In this document: positions 1-11,400 of the stretch, piece by piece
How positions within the stretch are numbered: the first letter of the stretch is position 1
Layout of the letters: each line of letters opens with the position of its first letter
From: Cryptomeria japonica
Lineage: Eukaryota > Streptophyta > Pinopsida > Cupressales > Cupressaceae
Assembly (NCBI RefSeq): GCF_030272615.1
Contig: NC_081406.1
Location: forward strand, 397,692,439 to 397,745,938
Direction: 5' to 3'
DNA: 53,500 nt
The notes under the pieces: model-generated
Databases searched by the model: none
Told to the model about the DNA's origin: nothing
What the model saw: only the letters and a program-made list of their open reading frames with translations
Made by a program: the position numbers and the translations under genes

Positions 1-109
1 TAATATGGCTATTTGGGTCAAAACCAATATTATGGCTATTTGGGTATGACTGATAAGAAGGTGTAGGAGCAGTAGATTCATAATAGGGTGGTGGGTATTG
101 ATACTGTCC
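1..109 (-). other. Possible partial coding exon, Pro/Tyr/Gln-rich
   Basis: Read on the minus strand, this stretch is open and gives a low-complexity peptide rich in Pro, Tyr, Ser and Asn (it begins GQYQYPPPYYEST), running off the left window edge. It is preceded on that strand by a splice-acceptor-like sequence ending in AG at 110-111, in phase with the peptide. It contains an imperfect duplication that gives two PNSH peptides. It could be an exon of a host gene or a captured gene fragment. The peptide is short, compositionally biased and not recognised, so the call is tentative. Confidence 0.25.
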
Positions 110-2233
110 CTTAGAATTAGAAATATTCACTCATATAAAGAGATGGAATTTGGAATAAATAACTTATTTAAACATACCAACACTTTGTTTGTTGAAACCA
201 GAAGATATGTAACTTGAAGTTGCCAGGTGTGGGTGGATCTTGCCTCCAAAGGCTAAATTTTTTGATTTCACATCAAAAATTAGAATTGTGTGGAAAATCT
301 TTGGATTGAAATAATCCAAAGTGTCCCACCGGGCATGCCAAAAACTCTTATCATGAAGGATTGCGCCTGATGTGCCAAGTGTAAAACCTAGAAATCCTGT
401 GAAACATGGGAATACTTTCAGGCCTCTGGGTTGCTTATATTGAAAGTAGACCTCCGGAGATCAGACCAAATTTTTGTCTGACGAATCTTTCGCATTTAAC
501 TTCTTCTAAGAAAAGGGATAGAAGGAATGCTAAATTTAAATCTGTCCTATGAGGTGATGCACCAAATGTTGCTTCTGAGACCTTGTGACTGCTTAACTTA
601 CAAAAACCTTCAAAAAATAACTTCAATTACTCACAGCTCAAATAAACATGTAAATGCATCAATATTTCATAGAAAGGATTGGATTCAAAATCTGGTTGAA
701 GGAGAACAAATTGTTCTCACAACTACAAATCACTGAAAATCAGCTTGCACAATCTACAACCTACACCTATCATGCAACTACTCAATAAATTCTGATTGAA
801 CGAGACAAATTAAAAGATCGGAAGATAAATCACAATAAATAATCAAATCACTCATTTATAACACAACACGAGAAGTATTGATAAGGAAAATACTGTTATT
901 TTATTGAAAATGAAGGAGTTGTTGTTCTTACAAAACTAAGAATATGTGAGCTACAATACTGTCCTTAAGTATGAAAGGGCCTAAAACAGTCCACAATCAT
1001 GCCAAGGAAAGAGAACTCCTCAATAATGAAGAAGAGACAAGAATATATAGAAGATAACTGAAAGTATGCATGAGGAAACCCTAGGCGAATTTGCCTAAAA
1101 TAACATGCAAAACACATGTGAAACTCTGTCAAAAATAGCTCCTGCTACTAAAAATAGCTCCCTCAACTCAAGTTGTATGCATGAAGAACCCTCTGATGCA
1201 CAAGTCGCCAAAAATAGCCCCTAAAAGGCATCTCCATCTCTGAAAATCTGCATGGCTGCACACTACCCAATATAGCCTCTGAAAAAGAAAAAGCATCTCC
1301 TGCTGATAAAGACTGCATGATAAATTATATTTTTGCTTTCTTTAATAATTTTATTTTAATATTTATTGAAATACTTGGTATAATTAATTTCAATAAATTA
1401 TAAAATAAAATATTAATTCTTTTTAAATTTTACCTTGCCTCTTTATAATTTAAAATATATTTATTAAGATTTTCAAATAAACCTGAATAAATATATTTTA
1501 ATTATAACAAATAAATGAAGCAAAAGAAATTAAAGAGATTTTAAAAGATCTTTCTCTTTAGGTTAGGGCCTTACATATATAGTACTTAGGTCATGACTAA
1601 AAGTCTTGACCCCCGAAGTTTGCAAAAAGATTTGTTTTATAAAAAAAATAAAAAATAAAAGAGTCCCATGCAACATGGAGTTAGGGAATGCAAACCAAAA
1701 AGGGTTTGAGCCCTAACTTCAATACATTTTTCACTTTGCATACTTTTTGGAAGGAGCTCTACCTATCCATGCACGTACTCTATTGTTGGGTCTCGAACTG
1801 AGGATTGAACTAGGGTTTTCAACATGGATTGAACTCAGATTCTTGCATAATACTGATTGAGGTAGGCCCCTTATTCTTCCTACATGCTATTATTTCTTTA
1901 TTTCTTTGGAAAATAAAAGAACAGGAGGTTTTCTTTCCACATGCGTATTACTAGGGTTTAATATGGATACTCTGTCTTTTATGCCCTGTTACTTACTTTC
2001 AATGGCTGCAACTATTTTTTTTCTTTGTATTTATCTTTATCTCGTGCTTTTTTGATGTGACTGTGTTTGATGTATTGATCATGGTGATACCATCATAGTA
2101 TCATAGTATTGAAGATACTACTATTAGACCATCATCTTCTAAACACCTCTGATCACTGTATGGTGACTGAGTCTCTACTAGGGTTGAATTTCACACTTAA
2201 CTGTATATGTCTGCAAATTTACTGTCAAAACTG
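110..2233. other. Non-coding, AT-rich intergenic sequence
   Basis: No convincing gene. Short ORFs at 435-626 (minus) and 527-736 (plus) overlap each other and have no recognisable motif. A donor-like sequence on the minus strand near 172-180 could belong to an exon paired with the left-edge one, but the phases did not agree. 1320-1520 is very AT-rich. The phrase AAAAATAGCTCC recurs with variants between about 1130 and 1260. The last 60 bases resemble sequence at 23430-23490 and 31620-31680, part of the diverged repeat that hosts the following insertion. Confidence 0.5.
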
Positions 2234-2249
2234 AGACTTCCTTATTGTT
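2234..2249. repeat. Target-site duplication, left copy (16 bp)
   Basis: AGACTTCCTTATTGTT, identical to 4484-4499. The flanking bases differ (G/T before, C/G after), so the repeat is exactly 16 bp. Its length fits target-primed reverse transcription by a LINE-type endonuclease and does not fit an LTR integrase, which gives 4-6 bp. Confidence 0.8.
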
Positions 2250-2410
2250 CTGATTGATTGAAAAATAGTTTTTAAGGACCCAAAACCATTACAACATAGT
2301 TAGAAAGAAAGCTGGGAAAATAGAGTCCATATACAGAGCGACTGGTCAAAAGACCAGCGAACAAAAAAAATAGCTAAACAACAAAAAACAACAAAGAACC
2401 CAAGGAGACA

Positions 2411-4117
2411 CTACATAGTAATTTTCTTTAGCAGATCATCTGCCTTTGTCACCAGCTCATCATAGGTTGCCCCAACTACTTTTAGCTCCTCCAGGTCCTT
2501 ATTCACTTTCTTTTCCTTCCTCTTCCCATGGGTGCGGGTTCTGGGACCTTGGGCTTCCCCTGTTCCTTCTGCATCCAGGTCAATTTCTTGGGTTTCCTTT
2601 TCGTCATCAAGCTTGCTAATGAGGGTATGGGTGTTGTTGGCTAAGATTTTCAGAATGCTAAGGCTCTGCTCCACAATGTTCTTGAGGCACTCCTCTATCT
2701 TGTCCACTTTGGCGACTGTGTCCGAGACCATTTTTTCACTAGTTTCCTCCAGGGTTTTTCTATCCTGTATCTCCTTTTCAATTTTCTCAAACTGGGGATT
2801 AAAGGTATCTCTGATGTCTTCCACTTTAGAAATTGTGTTCTTCAGATCCTTGATATAATCGGCCATAGTGTTCCCCTCTCCAATGTTAATGGTCTCCAGG
2901 ATCAGGACTCTGTTGCAGAGTTTTTTTTACTCATCCGCAGTTTTCTTGTTCCCATTAATAAGCCATTCTATGGTTTTCATAAAACCCTTCAAGGCCTCGG
3001 GAGGAGGGCCAGGAGAGGGAGTCACTTTTCCAGGGGTTATCTGTTCATCTTTAGAGATATGGAGGGCAGAAATAGTGTCGACAGCCCTGAGAGTCTCCTC
3101 CATAGTTTCCATATCCAGGCTATGTTCAGCTTCCAGGGTCCTTGTTTGCTTGTCATCTTCCGGTTCCTTGCCGGTCTCCTCCGGATCTTTGCCAGTCTCC
3201 TCTGTTTTCTTTTGCTTCTTCATGGTCTGGGCTTGGTTCTTACTTTTTTCCTTCAGCACCCCCTTATGGTTCTTCTTCTCCTCAGGGAAATCAGAGTACT
3301 CTTCTTCTAAAGAAATACTAATCAAGGGTTTGCTTTGAGGTTTTTTACTCTTAGAAGAAGAGGGTCTTGATTTCCTCTTCTTACTACTCTCATACTCTGA
3401 GTCGTCAGAGCTTTCCTCATTATCTGATTCCTCCTCCTCCAAGAAATCAGAATCAGACGTTTCTTCTTCCGAATCCACATAGAGCTGCATCCGGTTGATT
3501 TTACGGGCCTTTAAATGGTCATAAATGAGGACCATAAGTCCCTGGTGCATTGCAGTATCACCCCGAGGATTTTCTTTGTAGGCTTTTAGGGAGGCGTTCA
3601 TAGAACATAGCAAGAAGTAAGGGAAATTCACCTTATCATTATGCCTAAAATGATTTAATAGGACAAAATGATACCCATATACTTTCGTAAACCTACCATC
3701 TAGAGTTATATACCTCATTAAAACAAAGAGAATTTCCTGCCAGGGTTTTGCAAAAGCCCTAGGCGGGTAATAGGTTTTACTCAACTTTACCAGTCTTTTC
3801 TTCTCTTTCTTTGTGATTGGGTACCTTTCAATGGCTTCCCTGCTAACCTTCCTGTCTCTGTAGAAGTTGCAACCCTCCCTTTTGAGACCCGTAGCTTTAG
3901 CTATTAAATCTTCGTCAATTTCCACCAGTTGGTCGCCCATTTTAAGCATTCCCTTCTTCCAATTTTTGCAGAAGAAGCTAGTTATCTTTCAATCACGGCC
4001 ATGGAGTCTCTCAATGAAGCTCGAAAGACCACCCTTCTGCAAAATTTCCCACACCTCTTCTTTTTGTTTCCACTCCTTGCAACTACTTGGCTCATATCTT
4101 CTCCTATTTCCGCCCAT
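2411..4117 (-). pseudogene. 568-codon ORF of unknown function, two in-frame stops
   Basis: One minus-strand frame runs from ATG at 4117-4115 to the stop ending at 2411, broken by TGA at 3991-3989 (codon 43) and TAA at 2929-2927, with no frameshift. Both stops could come from CGA or CAA by one C-to-T change. Order: a globular N-terminal part (about residues 1-215) with the phrase LIAKATGLKREG and a compact aromatic region; a Glu/Asp/Ser-rich stretch; a Lys/Ser-rich basic stretch; a second acidic segment; and a C-terminal predicted coiled coil (about residues 418-568). I do not recognise the family. The N-terminal style recalls the plant-mobile-domain-like or gag-like ORFs seen with conifer repeats. 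It lacks zinc knuckles, RT or protease motifs. A later internal start at 3949 gives a shorter version. It sits inside the LINE-like insertion, downstream of the RNase H tail. Confidence 0.6.
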
Positions 4118-4328
4118 GGTATCATTTCTCACAACCAAGTTTAGATTACAAAACTGGTGAAACAGAGAGCTTTTCAGAGTTAAAACAAAAACCTAGAAAG
4201 CGTGTGTAGCATTAATGATCTGATGGGTTATAAAACACGTTCTGCTGGCTTTGATGTTATAATGAGTAATTACCTCATTATAGAAGTAACTCGAAGTGCT
4301 TACTTCAGTACTTATCATAATTGCCCTG

Positions 4329-4483
4329 TCAATCAAGAGTCTTTGAGGTACTTCGATATCTTTCATTAATTATGATTTGTCTGACATCTTCGGAGAGATT
4401 GCTCTCACCTATCCACGTGGTTATAGTCTCATTCTTAACCGCCACGTTTGCAGCCCAATCAGCAGAACAGTTGGCCTCCTAAT
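4329..4483 (-). pseudogene. C-terminal tail of a LINE-type RNase H
   Basis: The minus strand is open from the insertion's 5' edge and reads ANCSADWAANVAVKN before ending in a TGA at 4331-4329. This matches the pattern at the end of plant LINE RNase H domains (RVT_3 type: N-x-x-A-D-x-x-A-N followed by a hydrophobic strand). About 50 residues remain; the catalytic N-terminal part is missing because the insertion starts here. The peptide is short, so the assignment rests on this one motif and on the LINE-like target duplication. Confidence 0.5.
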
Positions 4484-4499
4484 AGACTTCCTTATTGTT
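4484..4499. repeat. Target-site duplication, right copy (16 bp)
   Basis: Identical to 2234-2249; marks the 5' side of the minus-strand LINE-like insertion. Confidence 0.8.
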
Positions 4500-6222
4500 G
4501 AAATTATAGATGGTATCAATAGTTGTGGCTCCCATTGTGAACATGGGTTCATTGTTTTGACAATAAATGATGCCCATGTTTACATGACTATGACTTTGAA
4601 AAATAATATAGTCCGCTCCTTTCTTTTTGAAAGATCTGCTCAAACTATTATTCATGCCTGGAGCTTGGTTAAAACCCTAAAAATGGCTTGCACTGTGCTT
4701 TGAAGACTTATATCTTTATTTTTTTGAGGCTTCATTCAGATCTGGACCTATTCATGGTGTCAGACACTTCTAGGGTCTTAAAACAAATGATAGCACTGTG
4801 TCTTTATAAGTATTTATGAGGCTCTTTTCTCGAAGCACTGATTCCTTTACTGTTCTTAATGGCATGGATATCCTTTTGGTCAGTATTGTTGTATTATACT
4901 TATTCAACCTTGGAGCTTTCTACTAATTTTGACAGATCTTTGTGATCTTTTCTTGGCATGACCATGATTTTCACCTTTTCCTAGACCTGCACTAACACTA
5001 ATGTGATAGTAATTTCCTCATTGTTCACAATCTTAGAGCTTGTTGTCTTTACTATCAATCAATGTAACTACTAGTGATTACCGTGTAGCTTGAATACCTC
5101 TGTTAGGTGGTGATTCATTTCTCTCTTGATAATAATGATTGATTTGAAGATGATTCTAGTGTGTTTGTTGTGTATGATATCTGTGGTTAGGGCAGTGGTG
5201 CTCTTTGTCATTGCAAAATTGCTTCATGGATATTTTGGAGGCTTTGACCTATCTACTTAGGGTGTTTGAGAATTTTTATGACTACTTATATAAGTATGTG
5301 TGCTCTTTTATACAATGATCTATTGTCATTCTCTCAACAATATCTAACTTAGTTTAGTTATCATTGAAACAAATCATGATGTTACAACAGGTGATACTTT
5401 GAAGTCTGGGATTTCTTATCATATGACTGTGACTTTCTGATGAGTTGTTATAGCTTTTGTCATATGTATGTCCCTTACTATCCATACTCTGGAATGATGA
5501 AAATAAGATCTTTGGAATGTCAAGAAAAATAGTGACTGCCTTTATGGTTGTTGTTTAAGCATCAACATTTACTCTCTCTGAACTACAAGTTATTTTCTTT
5601 CTTTGAAACCCTTGACTATGATCTATATCTCTATTTTGACAGAGATACCTATAGCTTGAAGGTCTCCAAGGTATCATTGATGACTCATATCATTTTGGAC
5701 TTGGTCAGATCTGTATGTTGTATATGTTGCTATCAAGATTACAAGGCTGACTCTAACACTGTATTTTATGCCCTTTTCACTGTGATTTGATGACCTTGGT
5801 GCTATTTAAGATTCTCTTAATCTTGTCACTATCTTTTAGACTCTTATGACTACAGTTTGAGGGAGTTCCATATGGAAGACATCACTGCCATTCCCTTAAC
5901 ATTTCTACAAATACCTCCGTTAATGGTTGCTATCAAAGTGCTGGGACCTATACTGAAAGTGTTTGCTATTTTTGTATTTGATCCCTGCTCTTCACTGTCT
6001 TAATAATGACTGTCAAGCTTGCCTGATTGCTTGTGTTGGTTGGGACTTTGTTGCTACCTTGTGTAAAATTATTTGATAGACCTACTACCTATTCCCTTTT
6101 GAGTGCACTCTGATTATGTCTTAGGATGACAATGATCTTGTGTCCTTTTTCTCCATGAGACATGACTATGTGGCCTTTAGACTATACTTTTCATTATTTC
6201 CCCAAAATAGGGCACTATCATC
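4500..6222. other. Non-coding diverged repeat
   Basis: No gene found; the ORF at 5548-5790 has no motif. The first 60 bases align by eye with 23497-23560 and 31690-31750 inside the tandem duplication. The rest shares a style with those intervals (frequent GACTGTCAT and TGACTATG phrases) but I could not align it reliably. It ends directly at the TG of the LTR at 6223. Confidence 0.45.
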
Positions 6223-8344
6223 TGTTGGCATTTGATCTTAATCGGTAATTGTTTGTTTGCTTGATGCAACCAGTACATGTTTGATTAGATTGTTGTATGA
6301 TGACTATGTTGTATGTTGTCATTGATGGCAACCATGTTTTTATAGTTATCTAAGTCCTATAGGTCAACCAACAAGGATTAACTGGTAAGTAGAGACAATT
6401 TTATTAGGTTCGGTAATTAGGACTTTAATCAGTAAAAGATGAACAATATTATATTCTGACAACCGGTACAGGAAATCTATGAAGAATGGGATGATGCAGT
6501 TTTGCAGCAGCAATGTAGGCTGATAGATGAAGTTATTTTCATGACTGCATATGAAGATTCAATCAGATGAATGAGATCTAATTAACAGAGCAGGTATTCT
6601 GACTAAGACTTAACTAGTAGTGATGAAAATCACCTAGATCGGTAAATCGACATAGAATTGGATTTATTATGTTGGTGGCCGACATAAATAAAGCGTATAG
6701 TGCAAGATTGTCTAGATGCATTGAACCTAGGGAATTTTAACAAGGTTCTAGCCGAGCTAATGATGATTTTAAATGTGTGATGAAGTATGAAAGGATATAT
6801 GAGTATCAGTTTGATAATGTGAAAGATTATTAGCAAATTTTGTATCTCTGACAATGCGGTGATCAGAGGAGTTGAGAGATGAAGTATATGTGATGTTGCA
6901 ATGTTCTGAAGTGGATCTTATCAGACACTGAAGGTGTTATACTAAGATCATTTATACTTGTTGTCTCCCTAACAATTGTAGCAAGAAAATCCTCTTACAA
7001 GGTCACTCATAACAGGGTGCAGTCGGATCCTAACAAGTCTGATCATTAAATCCTCTAACCAGGAGAAATAAGTTATTCAATGGGAAACTATTACCGAGCT
7101 AGACAATGATGAGATCATGATGATTAGATTGTTTTGATATCCTACATATGTTATTGATTGAAAGGTTAATACTATACTATGTTACCGAGCAAAGAACCTA
7201 GTCGGTAAACCCTAAGGTTATCGCTATCGGTTAATGAAGGCAGAATGTCTACCAAGTGAAGTTTAGTATTTACCGAGTTGCAACCGAGTAATAACAAAAT
7301 ACATTAAATGATTACATGCATTATTTAATGAAGGAAGCTGATGAGCTAGCTATGATTAAATGATTGGTATGCCATGAATGAAGTTTGTTAAAGAATCTAT
7401 GGCAAAGGAAAATTGGCAGGAAGATCTATAGCTTAGATTGAACCGCAATACCCTAGCACAAGTTCCCAGAAATGTATGCAAGTTCCGAGGCAGGGTAAAA
7501 TGTTTTCAGATCAAAGGATACATTGAACTTGGTCAAAGTTTGAAGATCTGATGGCTATGATTGATCATGGGAAATGTGATCAAGGAGATTAAGCGGTTGG
7601 CGAATTGTTTATAAATAGGGGATTGTTGATAAACAATGTATGCGGGCAAATGTATGCACAGGGATGCTACATAGTGATTACCGAGCACATAAGCTTGAAG
7701 ATCTATTTTGAATAAATAGAGTATAGAGCCCAACAGATGGACAAGATTAGTTCTATGTCTATATTGTATTGAGAAAATAAGAATCTACTTTAGCATTTTA
7801 GATGTGAAGTTGCAGATAGATTTTATTACTGTTATTTAGTGAAGTGACAGAAAATCTCTTAACCGAGTGGACTTAACAGTCAACCGAGTAGACTTAACAG
7901 TCTTATTTGTAAAACCCTCTAGCAAGGTGACATTCTGATTGATTGTTTGAAATCCTTTAACAAGGTCACTTCTAACAAGGTGAATATCCTAACAGATCTA
8001 AGGGAAATCCCTTAACCGGGTCACATCTAGCAATGTGTTTGTAATCATTAACAGGATTTGCTTTTAACTGAGCATACTCTAGAAGAGTATATTTCTTAGT
8101 GGGTTCGAAATCCCATAATGGTTTTTCCCTATTTGGGTTTCCACGTTAAAACTGGTGTTATGAGTGTTATGATGTTTATATGCTTTTGAGTTTGCATGTT
8201 TAGCAGTTTTGGTTATATTACTGAAGTATATGTTACCGAGGTTGAATCTGATGTTTTTATGGAAGATTAAGTTTGTATGATTCACCCCCCCTCCCATCTT
8301 ATTATCTTGGCATCTATACTTATCTTTAAGTATCAGAACTATCA
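6223..8344 (+). repeat. 5' LTR of copia B: LTR A sequence joined to LTR B
   Basis: 6223 to about 7062 matches the start of LTR A (29860-30710): TGTTGGCATTTGATC, then closely similar sequence as far as the phrase CTCTAACCAGG. From about 7063 to 8344 it matches the 3' LTR of this same element (from about 13245). The LTR ends ...AACTATCA just before the primer-binding site. It keeps a segment (8040-8159) missing from the 3' LTR. Near its end are a C-rich tract and the cross-family LTR motif (8118-8158). Confidence 0.8.
7610..7617 (+). promoter_or_regulatory. TATA box in 5' LTR
   Basis: TATAAATA in the LTR B part, also present in the 3' LTR at 13774-13781. It is the likely pol II start signal of the element. 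Activity cannot be judged. Confidence 0.6.
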
Positions 8345-8346
8345 AT

Positions 8347-8358
8347 TGGTATAAGAGC
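8347..8358 (+). other. Primer-binding site, initiator Met tRNA type
   Basis: TGGTATAAGAGC lies 2 bases after the LTR end. It matches the usual plant copia site TGGTATCAGAGC except for C to A at one position. It sets the inner LTR boundary. Confidence 0.8.
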
Positions 8359-8409
8359 TTTGGACTCTGGAAGGAAAATTTTAAAGGTACTTGAGGAAAA
8401 GATCCAAAG

Positions 8410-11400
8410 ATGTATAAGAGGGATGCACCGAAGTTGAACAAGTCAAGTTTCTCTACATGGCAGAAAAGGATGAAGTTGCACCTACCAGGAGTTGGAGAAT
8501 ATGCTATATATTATCTGGAGAATGATTTCATCACACTGAGCACCTATCCATTGACTATGGAAGAGATAAAAGAAAAGCAAGAACATATTCAAGCAATGAT
8601 TGAAATAACATCTGCATTGACCGATTCAGAGTTTAATGATCTAGAAGGCTGCAATGATGCAAAGGCTATGTGGGACAAGCTCATATCTGTGTATGGAGGA
8701 GATGAACATGTTCAAAGAGAAAAAGTGGATAGTCTAAGAGGACAACTTGAATCTATGAGGATGAATGAAGGTGAGAACATAACCCAATACAGTACAAGAC
8801 TAAAGGAGATTGTCAATCAAATCAAAGGAGCAGGTGGAACTATTGAAGAAAAGGATATAACAAGTAAGTTGTTAAGAACCCTTCTACCGGCTTATGCAAT
8901 CCGAGTCTCTGCAATCAATGAATTGAGGTCTGTACCTAATATGCCAGTTTCTTTAGATGCTACTATTGGTAAGCTACATACATTTGAGTTAAGTAACTTT
9001 GATAACAGTGGGTCATCGGTAAATAAAGTTGAATCTGCATTTAGTTCTTTTCATATTGGTGAATCTGTTGATTACAATGATAGAATGAGTAAGTACACTA
9101 AAGGGGATCACAGTGGAGCAAGTGAAAGATTTCGCAAGAACATGGAGGAAGTACACAAACTGTATGAGGAAATCAGAAAGCAAGAAGAGTTTGAAGCACT
9201 ATTAGCCAGAAGGTTACCGAGAGGCAAAGGTAAGTATAAAGGAAAACTACCTTTGAAATGTTTCAATTGTGATAATATAGGACATATGGTTTCTAACTAT
9301 CTTGACAAAGATTCTACTAAAAAGAGAGATTACCGAGATGATAGAAAGAAAGATAATCAATACAGAGGACACTGAGACTTCAGAAGAAGAGATAGAAAGT
9401 CATGCTTAATAGCCGATGAGGAATCCAATGATGATAAATCAGATGAAACTGATACAGAGGAAGTAGTTTATGTGGCTATCAAAGATGGATCAGATGAAGA
9501 AAGGTATGAAGAAAAACCCCTTATATCTCACATAAATACTAATGATTCTTGGATCATAGATAGTGGATGCTCACATCACATGACAGGTGATAAACACAAG
9601 TTTGTTATGTTAGAAGACTATGATGGAGGCTATGTAAGATTTGGTAATGATGCACCATGTCCGGTAAGAGGTAAAGGATCCATAAAACTTCTTGATAATG
9701 CAAGATGCAATGATGTTTATTGGGTTGAAGGTTTGAAATACAATTTTTTGAGTGTAGCATAGCTAAACAATACAGGATACCAAATAGAATTTCAGAAAGG
9801 AATTGTCAAAGTTCATGACAAGCATGGAAAGTTAGCTGCTACCGAGACACAAATAAAAGTTAACACATTTCACCTTGACTCAACTCAGAATAAATGTTTG
9901 TATGCAAAGATAGATGATACCTGGTTATGGCATAAAAGGTTTTGTCATGTAAATTTTGATAATCTGATCAAAATAAGCAAGAAGCACCGAGTAAGAGGTC
10001 TACCGAGTCTTGAAAAACCTGAGAATGCTATGTGCCGAGGATGCCAGATGGGTAAAATAACAAGATCAAGCTTTACAAGTAAGTCTTACACTTCTAAGGG
10101 AATTTTAGATCTTGTGCACACTGATCTTTGTGGTCCTATGAAAGTTCAAAGTTATTATGGTGATAAATATTTCATATTATTTGTGGATGATTACTCAAGG
10201 ATGATGTCAGTAATGTTTTTAAAAGAAAAATTAGAAGCTTTTCAAATGTTTAAATGGTACAAGGCAAGTGTTGAAAATGAAACAGGAAGACAACTGAAAT
10301 GTCTTAGATCAGATAGAGGAGGAGAGTTCACATCTGATGAGTTCAACTTATTCTGCAATGATCATGGTATAAAAAGACAAGTCTCTGCACTGAGAACTCC
10401 ATAGCAAAATGGAATAGCTGAGAGAAGAAATAGATCTATTGTGGATTGTTCTAGAACCTTGATGATTGAAAAGAAAGTGCAACAAACATTTTGGAGAGAA
10501 GCAATAAGTACCGCAGTTTACACCCTAAACCGAGTACAATTGAAGAAAGGTACTTTGAAGACACCATATGAAATCTGGTCTGACAAGAAACCTAATGTAA
10601 GTTATTTTAAAATCTTTAGAAGTAGATGCTATGTACACAAGGATGATAGAAATGGCAAGTTTGATCAGAAAAGTGAAGAAGGAACATTTCTTGGTTATTC
10701 TTCTAGAAGTAAAGCATTTAAATGTCTGATCAAATCATCTAACAAAATAGTAGAAAGTGCAAATGTGAAAATTGATGAATTTGCAGAAAGAAATGACGAA
10801 GGAAACTCCAAAGAACCAGAAGATTATGATGAATTTGTCTATGTTCAACCGACAAGTCCTACCAAGAAACCTGCAGAAGGAAATGAAGAAAATATTCAAT
10901 TACCGAGTGATGAAGAAGAACATATAGAGCCTACCGAGCCTGTATTAGCCAAATATGTCAGAAGACATCATGCACCAAGTCAGATTATAGGAGATAAGGA
11001 TGATCTAGTGATGACAAGGAACAAACTGAGACATAACACATGTCTGATATCTGAATTTGAAATGAGAATAGTGAAAGAGGCATTTAACAGTGAAGATTGG
11101 ATAAATGCTATGACAGAAGAGATTGATCAAATCAAGAAGAATGACACATGGACACTGGTTCCAAGATCAAAGGACAAAAATGTAATCGGTACAAAATGGA
11201 TTTTCAGAAACAAGTTGAATGAAAAAGGAGAGGTCATTTGAAATAAAGCAAGACTAGTTTGCAAAGGATATGCCCAAGAAGAAGGAATTGATTATGGTGA
11301 AACTTTTGCACCTGTAGCAAGACTTGAAGGAGTAAGAACATTGTTGGCATATGCTGCTTACAAGAATTTCAAGGTATATCAAATGGATGTCAAATCTGCA

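Larger units (their letters stand above)
2250..4483 (-). mobile_element. LINE-like retroposed insertion, 5'-truncated, with an extra ORF
   Basis: A 2234-bp block lies between perfect 16-bp direct repeats. The host sequence on each side joins into one sequence that resembles an uninterrupted site at about 23470-23550. On the minus strand the block begins with a RNase H tail (4483-4329), has a 200-bp gap, then a 568-codon ORF (4117-2411), and ends in short TCAA repeats, not poly(A). Starting inside RNase H is what a 5'-truncated plant LINE looks like. An ORF downstream of RNase H is not usual for such elements. It may be a 3'-transduced host sequence, a real third ORF, or a mosaic cDNA. No reverse transcriptase or endonuclease is present. 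Confidence 0.6.

Noticed and set aside
3059-3310. Plus-strand ORFs at 2532-2858, 2868-3338 and 3059-3310
   Set aside because: Mirror frames of the minus-strand 568-codon ORF, with biased Ser/Phe/Leu composition and no motif.
4377-4703. Plus-strand ORF 4377-4703 as a gene
   Set aside because: It crosses the target-site duplication and the boundary of the LINE-like insertion, so it joins unrelated sequences by chance.
8101-8117. Pol III B-box-like GGTTCGAAATCCC in LTR B
   Set aside because: One base too long for the consensus, no A box upstream, and related LTRs have GGGTTCAAATCCC-type variants at the same place, so it is part of the LTR and not a tRNA or SINE promoter.
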